Position numbers and translations under genes: made by a program. This document shows positions 27,376-37,200 of a stretch of 64,000 bases of DNA, piece by piece. Position 1 is the stretch's first letter, and every line of letters starts with the position of its first letter. Origin of the DNA: Acinetobacter populi. Its GTDB lineage: Bacteria > Pseudomonadota > Gammaproteobacteria > Pseudomonadales > Moraxellaceae. The notes beneath the pieces were generated by a model, which worked only from the letters and a program-made list of their open reading frames with translations, had not been told where the DNA came from and searched no databases. The stretch lies in contig NZ_NEXX01000001.1 of NCBI RefSeq assembly GCF_002174125.1, positions 930,001 to 994,000 of the forward strand, in the 5' to 3' direction.

Positions 27376-28677
27376 GTGAAACCAGTTCGTCTGGCTATAC
27401 TCGGTTTAGGTACCGTTGGTGGTGGAGTTCTTAAACTACTACAAGAAAATGCTGCTGAAATTAAACGCCGTACAGGTAGAGAAATCCAAATCACCCATGT
27501 TGGCATCCGTCGTCCTCATCCAGAACTCAATTTAGACGGCATTGCACAAAGTGCCGACCTTTTAGATATTGTTCGCCAACCCGATGTTGATATTGTAGTT
27601 GAAGTCATGGGCGGTATTCACCCTGCCAATGAAGTCATTCTGGAAGCCATTAAACATGGCAAACAAGTCGTCACTGCAAATAAAGCATTACTGGCCGAAC
27701 ATGGTAATGAATTATTCAAGGCAGCTGATGATCATGCGGTTCAGATTGCCTATGAAGCTGCGGTTGCCGGCGGTATTCCGATTATCAAGGTGATTCGTGA
27801 AGGTCTGGCAGCTAACCATATCGAGTGGCTTGCTGGCATCATCAACGGTACAGGTAACTTTATCCTGACCGAAATGCGGGAAAAAGGCCGTACATTTGAA
27901 GATGTATTAAAAGAAGCACAAGAACTGGGCTATGCCGAAGCCGATCCTACTTTTGATGTTGAAGGCATTGATGCAGCGCACAAATTGACTTTGCTTGCAT
28001 CCATCGCATTTGGTATTCCATTACAGTTTGATAAAGTCTATACCGAAGGCATCAGTAAAATTACTGCACAAGATGTCAAATACGCAGAAGAACTCGGTTT
28101 TCGTATCAAACATCTAGGTATTGCACGTCGTGCACCACAAGGGATCGAATTACGTGTACATCCAACACTGATTCCGGAAGAACAACTGCTTGCCAACGTT
28201 AACGGTGTTAAAAACGCTGTATTGGTACAAGCGAATGCTGTTGGCCCAACTTTATATTATGGTGCTGGTGCTGGTGCTGGCCCAACTGCTTCGGCAGTCG
28301 TCGCGGATATTATTGACATCGTACGTGATATTTCCTATACCGAAGATGGTGCAGGGACGATTCCACAATTGGCGTTTGAAGCATTATCAGATGTCGGTAT
28401 TCTCAGTCATGAAGAAATGACAACGGGTTACTATTTACGTGTCGATGTAGAAGACCAGACTGGTGTACTTGCGGACATCACCACTATTTTAAGTCGTGAA
28501 GGCATTAGTATTGATGCCATCATGCAGCAACCCCGTTTGAAAGACCTGATTCCTATTGTGATTCTAACTGATCCTATTGTCGAATCAAAAATGGAAACAG
28601 CCTTAACTAAAATTCAGGCTTTACCCGCTACACGTGGCGAAATTGTGCGAATTCGTTTAGAATCGCTGGAAAGTTAA
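27376..28677 (+). CDS. hom: Homoserine dehydrogenase
   Basis: NAD(P)H-dependent reduction of aspartate semialdehyde to homoserine, cytosolic. 433 residues. The GTG start at 27376 is chosen because GGAG lies six bases upstream and the protein then begins MKPVRLAILGLGTVGGGV, placing the Rossmann glycine motif at the very start; an ATG at 27361 lacks a binding site. The catalytic domain contains AGIINGTGNFILTEM and the Lys region in EADPTFDVEGIDAAHK. A C-terminal ACT domain (about 350-420, LRVDVEDQTGVLADITTIL) suggests feedback control by threonine. Followed by thrC. Confidence 0.95.
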   Translation: MKPVRLAILGLGTVGGGVLKLLQENAAEIKRRTGREIQITHVGIRRPHPELNLDGIAQSADLLDIVRQPDVDIVVEVMGGIHPANEVILEAIKHGKQVVTANKALLAEHGNELFKAADDHAVQIAYEAAVAGGIPIIKVIREGLAANHIEWLAGIINGTGNFILTEMREKGRTFEDVLKEAQELGYAEADPTFDVEGIDAAHKLTLLASIAFGIPLQFDKVYTEGISKITAQDVKYAEELGFRIKHLGIARRAPQGIELRVHPTLIPEEQLLANVNGVKNAVLVQANAVGPTLYYGAGAGAGPTASAVVADIIDIVRDISYTEDGAGTIPQLAFEALSDVGILSHEEMTTGYYLRVDVEDQTGVLADITTILSREGISIDAIMQQPRLKDLIPIVILTDPIVESKMETALTKIQALPATRGEIVRIRLESLES

Positions 28678-28740
28678 TTTGTACACCAAGTCGAGGGCAC
28701 TGCCCTCACTTAACTCACATAAATTGATCGGAACATCATC

Positions 28741-29889
28741 ATGTCGAATGCCAATCGTTATACTGGTCTAGTTGATCGCTATCGTGATCGTTTACCTGTA
28801 TCTGCTACTACTCGTGCTATTTCTCTCGGTGAAGGTAATACACCGCTGATCAAACTTGAGAATATACCTCGCATTATTGGCAAAGACGTTGAAATCTATG
28901 TGAAATACGAAGGTTTAAATCCGACAGGTTCATTTAAAGACCGTGGTATGACCATGGCTGTAACCAAAGCAGTTGAAGAAGGTTCCAAAGCCATTATCTG
29001 TGCTTCTACCGGTAATACATCTGCGGCTGCGGCTGCCTATGCTGCCCGTGCGGGGATCAAGGCATTTGTACTGATTCCAGAAGGCAAAATTGCCATGGGT
29101 AAAATGGCGCAAGCGTTGATGTACGGTGCCATCACCATGCAAATCCGCGGTAATTTTGATGATGGTATGCGTCTGGTTAAAGAAGTGGCTGATGAAGCAC
29201 CTGTCACCATCGTAAACTCAATCAATCCATATCGTTTGCAAGGTCAAAAAACCGCAGCATTTGAAATTGTTGAAGCTTTGGGCAAGGCACCGGATTATCA
29301 CTGCCTGCCTGTTGGTAATGCAGGGAATATTACTGCACACTGGATGGGTTATTCAGAACAAGCTGTTGATCCTAGCCTATATGCAAGCAACCGTGCAGTT
29401 TACCAGCCAGAAACTCATTCTTTCTCTGGTGCAGAAGCAACTGCTGCTCGTCCAAAAATGCTGGGTTATCAAGCAGCGGGCGCAGCACCTTTCTTACGTG
29501 GTGCTCCGGTGGAAAATCCTGAAACTGTCGCGACTGCTATTCGTATTGGTAATCCGCAAAGCTGGAATCATGCCCATGCCGTGATGAAAGAATCTGGCGG
29601 TTGGTTTGATGAACTACAAGATCAGGAAATTCTGGAAGCCCAACGTCTATTGTCCATGTATGAAGGCGTATTCGTTGAACCGGCATCTGCGGCGTCACTT
29701 GGTGGTGCAATTCGTGATGTAAAAAATGGTAAAATTCCTGAAGGTTCTGTAATTGTATGTACAGTGACTGGTAATGGCTTGAAAGATCCAGATACTGCCA
29801 TCAAGCAATGTTCTGATGCAGTGATGTTGACCATTGATGCGACGATGAATGATGTTAAAACATCTATTTTGTCGAATATGGATGACTAA
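28741..29889 (+). CDS. thrC: Threonine synthase
   Basis: PLP enzyme of 382 residues that converts O-phosphohomoserine to threonine. PLP Lys66 lies in NPTGSFKDRGM; ASTGNTSAAAAAYAARAG forms the phosphate-binding loop region; LPVGNAGNITAHWMGY and TVTGNGLKDPD are further family blocks. It belongs to the shorter class of threonine synthases. It lies 63 bases after hom on the same strand and is followed by a strong terminator, so hom-thrC is one transcription unit. Confidence 0.96.
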   Translation: MSNANRYTGLVDRYRDRLPVSATTRAISLGEGNTPLIKLENIPRIIGKDVEIYVKYEGLNPTGSFKDRGMTMAVTKAVEEGSKAIICASTGNTSAAAAAYAARAGIKAFVLIPEGKIAMGKMAQALMYGAITMQIRGNFDDGMRLVKEVADEAPVTIVNSINPYRLQGQKTAAFEIVEALGKAPDYHCLPVGNAGNITAHWMGYSEQAVDPSLYASNRAVYQPETHSFSGAEATAARPKMLGYQAAGAAPFLRGAPVENPETVATAIRIGNPQSWNHAHAVMKESGGWFDELQDQEILEAQRLLSMYEGVFVEPASAASLGGAIRDVKNGKIPEGSVIVCTVTGNGLKDPDTAIKQCSDAVMLTIDATMNDVKTSILSNMDD

Positions 29890-29920
29890 TTTTAGATCAT
29901 TCATTTGGTCTAAGTCAGCA

Positions 29921-29949
29921 AAATCCTCCAATATTTTGGAGGATTTTTT
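29921..29949 (+). terminator. thrC terminator
   Basis: AAATCCTCCA (29921-29930) and TGGAGGATTT (29937-29946) form a perfect stem followed by T. Confidence 0.92.
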
Positions 29950-29954
29950 GTATT

Positions 29955-29981
29955 AAAAAAGCAGGGATAGAATACCCTACT
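29955..29981 (-). terminator. hisA terminator
   Basis: On the minus strand AGTAGGG pairs with CCCTGCT (one G-T pair) and is followed by TTTTTT. Confidence 0.7.
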
Positions 29982-30029
29982 TTTCTTTAATGTCTGCTTT
30001 CTACAATATATGTTCAAGCAGATTAATCA

Positions 30030-30761
30030 TTAAAATTGTTCTTCATCCAGCAATAGCTGTGCTTCACGTAGGTTTAAGCTGCCTTCATAAATCGCACGGC
30101 CGGTAATTGCGCCCAGAATCCCTTTATGGCCTTTTAAATGACGCACATCATCAAGATTGGTTACGCCACCTGATGCAATCACAGGTAAACCACAATATTC
30201 AGCTAAATGTACGGTCTGTTCAACATTGACACCCTGCATCATGCCATCACGGGCAATATCAGTATAGACAATACTTGAGACACCTGCATCGGCAAAACGT
30301 TTGGCCAGATCAACGGCTTTAACATCGGTCACATTAGCCCAGCCATCGGTTGCAACCAGTCCATCTTTGGCATCAATACCCACAATGATATGACCGGCAA
30401 ACTGTTTACAAGCCTGTTCAACAAATTCAGGTTCTTTCACTGCTTTGGTCCCGATAATCACAAAGGACACGCCTGCATCCAAATAGTGTTCAATGGTTTC
30501 CAGAGAACGAATCCCGCCACCAATTTGTATCGGTAATTCTGGTTGTGCCTTGGCAATTGCTTCTACCACTGGCTTGTGAATCGGTGTTCCGGCAAAAGCG
30601 CCATTGAGATCGACCAGATGCAGACGACGGGCGCCTTCATTAACCCAATGCTGCGCCGTAGCCACAGGATCATCGGAAAAAACCGTATCATCTTCCATAC
30701 GCCCCTGTTTTAGACGTACACATTTTCCATCTTTTAAATCTATGGCAGGAATAATCAACAT
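30030..30761 (-). CDS. hisA: HisA, phosphoribosylformimino-AICAR phosphate isomerase
   Basis: Fourth step of histidine synthesis; beta/alpha-barrel of 243 residues. Start 30761 gives the canonical [20 protein letters not shown] with the catalytic Asp8, and GAGGAG stands upstream; a longer frame to 30812 is not needed. Other landmarks: [28 protein letters not shown], the second catalytic Asp in [12 protein letters not shown], and [13 protein letters not shown]. The gene stands alone here; the start of hisI appears far away at the end of the window, so histidine genes are scattered as is common in Acinetobacter. Confidence 0.96.
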   Translation of the reverse strand: MLIIPAIDLKDGKCVRLKQGRMEDDTVFSDDPVATAQHWVNEGARRLHLVDLNGAFAGTPIHKPVVEAIAKAQPELPIQIGGGIRSLETIEHYLDAGVSFVIIGTKAVKEPEFVEQACKQFAGHIIVGIDAKDGLVATDGWANVTDVKAVDLAKRFADAGVSSIVYTDIARDGMMQGVNVEQTVHLAEYCGLPVIASGGVTNLDDVRHLKGHKGILGAITGRAIYEGSLNLREAQLLLDEEQF

Positions 30762-31010
30762 GCCATTGCTCCTCAAATGCAAGACTTTATCTATTGCCTG
30801 ACATCTTAACAAACTATTAAGATTTCTCTAAATACTTATGACTACATGAATGTTTAAATTTTTAATACCACATATTAAATTTTGATTTGTAGTTGTTTTA
30901 TCTTATATCACAAACAGGAATAGTGATTAATCTATATTTATATTTTAAAAGTTTAGATAAAAATTTAAAATTCCTTTAATAATAAGCAAGTAACCAATAA
31001 ATTTAATAAA

Positions 31011-31841
31011 CTAATTAGTATTAAAAAACTCTATTACTTCAACCCAAAGCTTTTGGGCTTCATCTTTCTTAAAAAAACCAAAGTGTCCAATAGTATTCAC
31101 ACCTAAATCTTGCGGAGATATCTCTCTATAGTGTATTAAACACTGACTATAATGTTGATGGAGTGCCTCAACAGCTTGTTTGGGTGCAAATGAGTCATCT
31201 GTGAAAAAAAACGATAATATTCTTTGTTTCATTTTTTTATGACCAGAATAATCTCCCATATAATCTGGATTACGTCCCCAAGATGCCCATTGTAATGCCA
31301 CACCTTTAGGCAAATTTTCCCCCAAACCCAATTTTTTCGATGGGAAAAAGCCAATCGTATGCGATAATATAGGCATTACAGCATACCAAAGTGCTGCAAA
31401 TTGATAACGCTGTTTAACAGGCCAATGTCGCCAATATCCACTTTGTGTAGCAACAGTCACAATTGACTGTACTTTTTGGATATCTTCTGCCATTCCAAAT
31501 GCTTGCCCCCCAAAACTATGTCCAACAGCAAATATCTTATGGTCAGGTAAATTCGCAGATGTCCAATTAATTATGGCGTTAAGATCTTTTTTGGCCCAAT
31601 CTTCCATAATAGACATATCATCCTTAACATGTCCTGTCAAATTATCAGCAATCCCACGCCAATCCCAAGTAATCACATCAAAGCCGTGTTTATTTAGAAA
31701 TTCGGCGAATTTAATATAAATATGTTTTTTTACACCAGTCGCAGGTGATACCAAAACGACTTTATAAGTAGAAAGCTCTGACTTGAGATATGAACCATTT
31801 AATTGAATATTGTCTAATGTGGTGACTTGAATTGTTTCCAT
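31011..31841 (-). CDS. Alpha/beta hydrolase
   Basis: A 276-residue serine hydrolase of the alpha/beta fold. The nucleophile elbow is VGHSFGGQ (about residues 104-111), with an oxyanion region near VSPATGVKKHIY, an Asp in SFFFTDDSFAP and a late His in NTIGHFGFF. No signal peptide. Start 31841 is supported by AGAGGA; an in-frame extension of 44 residues to 31973 looks untranslated. The DNA is more AT-rich than the neighbouring recBCD genes, which hints at later arrival. Substrate unknown; related proteins are called serine aminopeptidase-like or esterases. Confidence 0.85.
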   Translation of the reverse strand: METIQVTTLDNIQLNGSYLKSELSTYKVVLVSPATGVKKHIYIKFAEFLNKHGFDVITWDWRGIADNLTGHVKDDMSIMEDWAKKDLNAIINWTSANLPDHKIFAVGHSFGGQAFGMAEDIQKVQSIVTVATQSGYWRHWPVKQRYQFAALWYAVMPILSHTIGFFPSKKLGLGENLPKGVALQWASWGRNPDYMGDYSGHKKMKQRILSFFFTDDSFAPKQAVEALHQHYSQCLIHYREISPQDLGVNTIGHFGFFKKDEAQKLWVEVIEFFNTN

Positions 31842-32169
31842 GGCAATTCCTCTCGGATAATACACCAATTTGTATCGTTTAAAATATAAAGATTTGGCGA
31901 ATGAAACTCTTTGACCATAACTTAAGAAATATTCAAAAAAATGATAATTATTAATCACAATAGCAAAACCCAAAATATAGGATACACTGTTTAATTATTG
32001 TTATACTCGACTTGACCGAATATCCATAATGCATTTAATGGTGCAAGACTTTCGTGAGTATGACGGAATTCTATATAGTCTAAAAATCGAATTTTGCTAT
32101 AAAATAGCAAAAATTGGATTCAATTACGTTAGCCACGACATAACATATAGATTTTCTTTCTTACGTTGC

Positions 32170-32211
32170 TAAAAATAAAAGCCTTATCATCTCTCCCAAA
32201 ATGATAAGGCT
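32170..32211 (-). terminator. Strong terminator of the structured RNA locus
   Basis: Perfect 11-bp arms AGCCTTATCAT (32180-32190) and ATGATAAGGCT (32201-32211); on the minus strand followed by TTTTATTTTT. No coding gene ends nearby on this strand except recD, 228 bases upstream. Confidence 0.9.
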
Positions 32212-32322
32212 CTAAAGTTACTGCAATCTCGACTGAGATATTTTCCTTACGTCACTGTAAGTCCGCACGATCTCTCGATCAATATCATATTATTTGCGGG
32301 TTACCTGATCTTCCTGATCAAG
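32170..32322 (-). ncRNA. Candidate structured small RNA (about 150 nt)
   Basis: No reading frame of note covers this stretch, yet on the minus strand it is a chain of five stem-loops in about 150 bases. In order they are TGATC-AGGAA-GATCA (32320-32306), GATC-GAGA-GATC (32280-32269), CTTAC-AGTGAC-GTAAG (32261-32246), ATCTC-AGTC-GAGAT (32239-32226), and the 11-bp terminator stem with its U-tract. A possible promoter TTGTGA (32353-32348) - 18 - CATAAA (32329-32324) lies just before the first stem, and a GacA-type element lies about 75 bases upstream of the predicted start. One loop carries AGGAA, the kind of motif CsrA/RsmA proteins bind, but GGA motifs are few overall. I recognise no known Rfam family by eye. 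Structure and terminator are seen; function is inferred. Confidence 0.55.
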
Positions 32323-32384
32323 CTTTATGTGACCATATTGACAGAACTCACAAGATTCGACTATTGGTAAATTTCCTGAATCTA

Positions 32385-32402
32385 TGTAAGCCAAAACGTA
32401 CA
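32385..32402. promoter_or_regulatory. GacA-type upstream activating sequence
   Basis: TGTAAG-CCAAAA-CGTACA, one mismatch from the established GacA consensus TGTAAG-N6-CTTACA. Its centre is about 75 bases upstream of the predicted start of the minus-strand RNA, close to the distance known for rsmX/Y genes in Pseudomonas. It lies between the recD stop and the RNA locus. Confidence 0.5.
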
Positions 32403-32438
32403 ATATGACATTTTAACTTTTCAACTAAAGCGGCTAGT

Positions 32439-34259
32439 TTATGCACGTTTTTCAAGATGTTGAATTTGCTGAACCAGACCACTTTTACGCTGGGTCTGAT
32501 GTTGCAGACTTTGCTTTAATGCCGATGGTGAACTATAAATACTTAACATTTTTTTCGCCCGAGTAATTGCAGTATAGAGCAATTCCTTACTTAATAATTC
32601 TTTTGCTTTATCATCAAGGACTACCGCAGTATGACGAAATTCCGAACCTTGTGATTTGTGAATGGTCAATGCAAAAGCAGTCTGGATAGACTGTGGCAAA
32701 CGTGCTGCGGCTACTTCTTTTTGCAAACTCGGAAAATAAACCGTGTATTGCTCTGGTTGTTTATCATCAAAAATGCAGATACCGACATCGCCATTGGATA
32801 AACCCAGTTGATAATCGTTATAGACCATCATCACCGGACGACCATAAAACCATTCGCCTTCATGTACAATATTTAATTTTTCCCGAACATATAATGTCAT
32901 GGCCTGATTCACTGCATCCAAACCCAGATCAAAATAACGCATCACCACTAGAATCCTATAGCGATCAAATGCTTCACTCAATTGTTGCTTGTTGATATGT
33001 CCCTGCTGATAGTGTTTTAGCGCGGCAATATAATCATCGTACCCCCGGGCAAGAACCGCATAGAGTGCTTTAATCTCATTCTTGGTTGGTTCACTGCTTA
33101 AAGGATAGTATCCCACCCAGTCTTTTGCCAATCCTTGTTCTGCTTCACCTTCGGCCAGTACAATATTAAACTCCTGATCTACTGTCATCTGTTGTGGTTG
33201 AATGTATTGCAACCAATCCTGATCTGTGAGTTTTTCACCAGTTACCTGCTCTGCATTGATGAATCGGGCAAAACGACCAATATTGGCATCATCGGAAAAA
33301 CGGCGACTATTAACCAATCTCACCTGATAAGGTTGCAACGCACTAACCCGATGCAAATCTGCCAAGACATAACCCACATCTACCGAGCTTAACTGGTTGG
33401 CATCACCCAGTAAAATCAACCGTGTAGGTACTTGAACCGCATCGAACAAAGCTTTTGCCAGACTCAAATCCAGCATTGAAGCCTCATCAACCACCACCAC
33501 ATCATAAGGCAAAGGATTATTACTGTTAAAACGTGGTACTTGCCGATTGCCCATTCCCAGCAAACGATGCAAGGTCTGGGTTTGTTGTTGGGCAAAATCG
33601 GCATGATATAGCCCTGCATCAATTAGCTTTGGATCGGAAAAAGCCGATTGCAATGCCTCTTGCATACGCTGTGCAGCTTTTCCGGTTGGTGCAGCCATAG
33701 CAATACGCATTTCTGGATAGATTTTTTTCAATACCGCAACAATACGGGTCAGAATATAGGTTTTCCCTGTTCCCGGTCCACCAGTAATCATGGCAAAAGC
33801 ACTGTTTACTCCAACTGCCAAAGCCTGTTGCTGATACGGATCTTCAAACAAGGTGCGAAATGCGCTTAAATCGACGGGTTCAACCTGTTGTTTCAACATG
33901 GCAACAACACGCTGTGCCAGATGACGCTCCAAGGCCCAATAACGCTGCAAATATAAATAGGGTGCATCCCAAATCAAGGGCTTATAGGCAAATTCCTCTC
34001 CTTGGATCACATGGCATAATTCGCCCAGTTGTGGAGGCAATGTTGCAAACTCCAGACAGCTATCTCCCTGCTCCAGACTTTGACACAATTCACTGATAAT
34101 ACTTTGTATTTCCTGTTTTTTTTCGCCATGATAAAATGGTGGCTGGGTTAAAAATGCCGCCCACTTTTCAAACCATGTTTGAGTTTCGCTAGTTTTCAAC
34201 AGATTTTCCACAGTGTTATCCTCAAACTTATTAACATGGTTATTCACAGAGTTATCCAT
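32439..34259 (-). CDS. recD: Exodeoxyribonuclease V subunit alpha, RecD
   Basis: 5'-3' helicase subunit of RecBCD, 606 residues. The N-terminal domain covers about 1-120, then Walker A in ITGGPGTGKTYIL (about 160), DEASMLD, LILLGDANQLSSVDVG, and the C-terminal motif VI block FALTIHKSQGSEF with YTAITRAKKML. The first 17 residues (DNSVNNHVNKFEDNTVEN) are encoded by a 12-bp tandem repeat that also covers the end of recB. Last gene of recC-recB-recD on the minus strand; six bases separate it from the recB stop. Confidence 0.95.
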   Translation of the reverse strand: MDNSVNNHVNKFEDNTVENLLKTSETQTWFEKWAAFLTQPPFYHGEKKQEIQSIISELCQSLEQGDSCLEFATLPPQLGELCHVIQGEEFAYKPLIWDAPYLYLQRYWALERHLAQRVVAMLKQQVEPVDLSAFRTLFEDPYQQQALAVGVNSAFAMITGGPGTGKTYILTRIVAVLKKIYPEMRIAMAAPTGKAAQRMQEALQSAFSDPKLIDAGLYHADFAQQQTQTLHRLLGMGNRQVPRFNSNNPLPYDVVVVDEASMLDLSLAKALFDAVQVPTRLILLGDANQLSSVDVGYVLADLHRVSALQPYQVRLVNSRRFSDDANIGRFARFINAEQVTGEKLTDQDWLQYIQPQQMTVDQEFNIVLAEGEAEQGLAKDWVGYYPLSSEPTKNEIKALYAVLARGYDDYIAALKHYQQGHINKQQLSEAFDRYRILVVMRYFDLGLDAVNQAMTLYVREKLNIVHEGEWFYGRPVMMVYNDYQLGLSNGDVGICIFDDKQPEQYTVYFPSLQKEVAAARLPQSIQTAFALTIHKSQGSEFRHTAVVLDDKAKELLSKELLYTAITRAKKMLSIYSSPSALKQSLQHQTQRKSGLVQQIQHLEKRA

Positions 34260-34287
34260 ATGGTTTTACACAGAGTTATCCACAGGC
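34204..34287. repeat. Seven-unit 12-bp tandem repeat of DnaA-box-like units at the recB/recD junction
   Basis: 9-mers resembling TTATNCACA begin at 34204, 34216, 34228, 34240, 34252, 34264 and 34276, exactly every 12 bases: TTTTCCACA, TTATCCTCA, TTATTAACA, TTATTCACA, TTATCCATA, TTTTACACA and TTATCCACA (the last a perfect DnaA box). Most units continue with a purine-rich spacer such as GAG. On the coding strand each unit is four codons of the type Val-Asp-Asn-Ser. The repeat spans the recB stop codon, the gap and the recD start codon. Confidence 0.9.
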
Positions 34288-37200
34288 TGATATTGTTCAG
34301 TTGTTCCCAGTAAAATATCTAAATCCAGAATTAACTGTAAATCCGGTTGCCATGACTTCACCCCATAACATTTTTTAACATCATGTTTTAATGGATTAAA
34401 TTCCATTTCCATAGACTGTTTACCCGTCATACCGCGTAGATATAAATAATTGGCAGCGCCCAAATGTTGCTCTGGTTGATAAGCAGCCAGATTATTTTTT
34501 AAATAACGATGCAAAGCCACTAAATAAAGGCTCGCCTGTAACCAGTAACTTGCCTTTGACATACTGTATTCAATGTTTTCAACAGCATAATCAGCCAGCG
34601 AGTCACCAAGATAATTACTTTTATAATCGGCGATCTGATAACGCTGACCATCAAAAAACACCAGATCAATCGCACCATTCAAATAACGGGCCGTATTGGC
34701 CGATTCAAACTCAGGCATGGCAATGCCATAGTCCAAAAATAAGGCATGAATCGCCTGACTATTAAAACGCTTGTCAGACAAGGCCAGATAAAATGGAAAT
34801 TCAGATAAACGTTGCGTGGCATCCAGATCTTTCAGGCAAAATTGTGAATCAGATAAAATAGGCGTTGCCACAATCTGTTGTAACCATGTTTTAATCAGCG
34901 CAACCAAACTGGAACGAATTGCCGTCAAATCCTGTTCCCCAGCAGGATATTGCTGTTGATAGCTTTCGATCAAAACCGGCCATAGACTATAATGATTGAG
35001 CTGTTTATAAATTTCCTTATCCCACAAGGTTTGATCCTGAAAATCAATCACTTCAAAGATTTCATGTAAACAGTTCCCGGCCAGGGTGCCGCGTGGAAAA
35101 TGAATACGGATCCAGTCTAAAGGACATTGTTGCTCAGTTAAAATATCATGCTCAGCATTCTGTAAATCCTCCACATGAGAATGTTCAGAAAACGTCAAAG
35201 TAATACTTTCATCTTCGGCAGCACCATTATGCTGTTCAAATGCTGCCAGTGCATCAATAGCTTGTTGCTGTTTTAAATGCGCCGCAAGATAACTAAAACT
35301 GGTTCTGCTTTTCGGATAAAATTGTTGGCTTGGATAAGGGATCGCATACAATCGGGCAGGTGTTTCCAACTGATGCTGATAATGCAATTGTGGACTGACC
35401 GCATCTTCAAGCATTACCGCCTGATGTGCAAATGGCTCGGCCTTGGCATTCAACCAGAATGCCGCACCACCGGCAAACTTGGCAGCTGTTTTCTGATGCT
35501 GTAAAACTGCATAAATCCGATAACTGGCGCGGGTAAAAGCCACATACCACAGCCGCCGATTTTCCCCCAATAGCTTATCCTGATGCGCTTGCAAAGCTGC
35601 CGGATTATCCTCTATCTGACTGGATGAAATGGCAATCACCCGATTGGGCTGTACCTGATTTTTGTTCTGATTTTGCTCGGCTGCTTCGTTTGTGTTTTGT
35701 TCCTGATAAAAAGCCAAGCCATCATTTTTAAACTTGACTTCCTTATTGGCATGCATCAGAAACACGATTTTAAATTCCAGTCCCTTGGATTTATGGATAG
35801 TCATCAATTGCACACCGGACTCACTGGAAAGTTTGCGTTCCAGTTCCCACTCACGCTGTGCAGGCGACCCCAGTTGTAAGGCATACCATTGAATCAAGTG
35901 TTGCAGACTTGCATAATGACGGCTGTGTTGACTCAGCACCTCAACCAAATGTCGGGTATTGACGATATGACGTTCGCTATCAATACCAGAGTTTTTCGCC
36001 AGATTCTGCCAGATACGATATTGCGCTGCCAGCCATTCCCAGGCAATTAAAAAACCTTTTTGCAACCAAGTCTGACGGGCAAAACGGAAATGTTGCACAT
36101 GGGTATTGATTAATTCGGCATCGGTTTCAAACTGGCAGAAATCTGCCAATGTCAAACCAATTGCAGGCGTGAGCAAGGCACGCTTTAAAATTGCGTCCTG
36201 TTCGGGCAACATCATCGCTTGTAATAAGGCACCCATATCCTGTGCAGCCTGACTCGCAAATACACTGTTTTGCGTGGTGCGGTTGACCCGAATATGTAAG
36301 GCTTCGAGTTGCCGCTGGATCTGATCCAGCTCAAAATTACTTGCGGCCAGTACCGCAATATCTTCGGCAGTGATGATATGTTTTGCATTGGCTGAATCAT
36401 TCTGATGTTTCTGTGCTAGCGACTTTTCGATATACAATTGGCCTTGCTGCGCCTGTGCCAATAAATAACGAATTTTATGTGCAATCAGATAGGCTTCATT
36501 CGGGTTTTGCTCGGCATTTAATTCTATCCAGCGTAATGGCTGAGTATCTTTTTCACCGTTCTCGATCAATGGTGCATCATCATTTAAGCCGGTGTTGGCC
36601 GCATAATATTCAATGTCCTCACCAAACTGAATCTGCCGTTGGAACAGCGCATCCACTGCCTGCACCAAACTTGGTATGGAACGGAAATTATCTCGCAACC
36701 GATAAAAACAGCCCTGTTTGCCAGCGATATCATTAAAGGCATTGATATAGGTCAAAATATCACCACCACGGAAGCCATAAATTGCCTGTTTGGGATCGCC
36801 TACTGCGATAAAGCAACTTTGGGATAAATGCTGGTGATCACGCCAGATCGCATGCAGCATATTATCCTGTTCCTGATTGGTGTCCTGAAACTCATCCACC
36901 AGAATAATCGGATAACGCTGACGAATGGCCTGCGCCAGACGTTGTCCTCGCTCATCACTCAAAGCATCACTTAAGGTAGAAATCTGCTGATTAAATGTGG
37001 TTTCACCAGCCTGCAATAACACTTGCGGTAAACGAGATTTCACTTCAACACACAGATAATAACGCAGATATTGATCCAGTGTTTGCAGCTGCGTACGAGT
37101 GCAATCCAGTATGCTGGCACATTGACATAACAGTTGAATCAACGGATGCTGATAAAATGCCTGCATCGGTGCAGATTGCGGATTTTTCACGCCATAGGCA

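Noticed and set aside
32170..32330. The stem-loop chain as a tRNA, 6S RNA, SRP RNA or tmRNA
   Set aside because: No cloverleaf, no CCA end, no long closed helix as in 6S, and no GGAAGCAGC-type SRP core were found.
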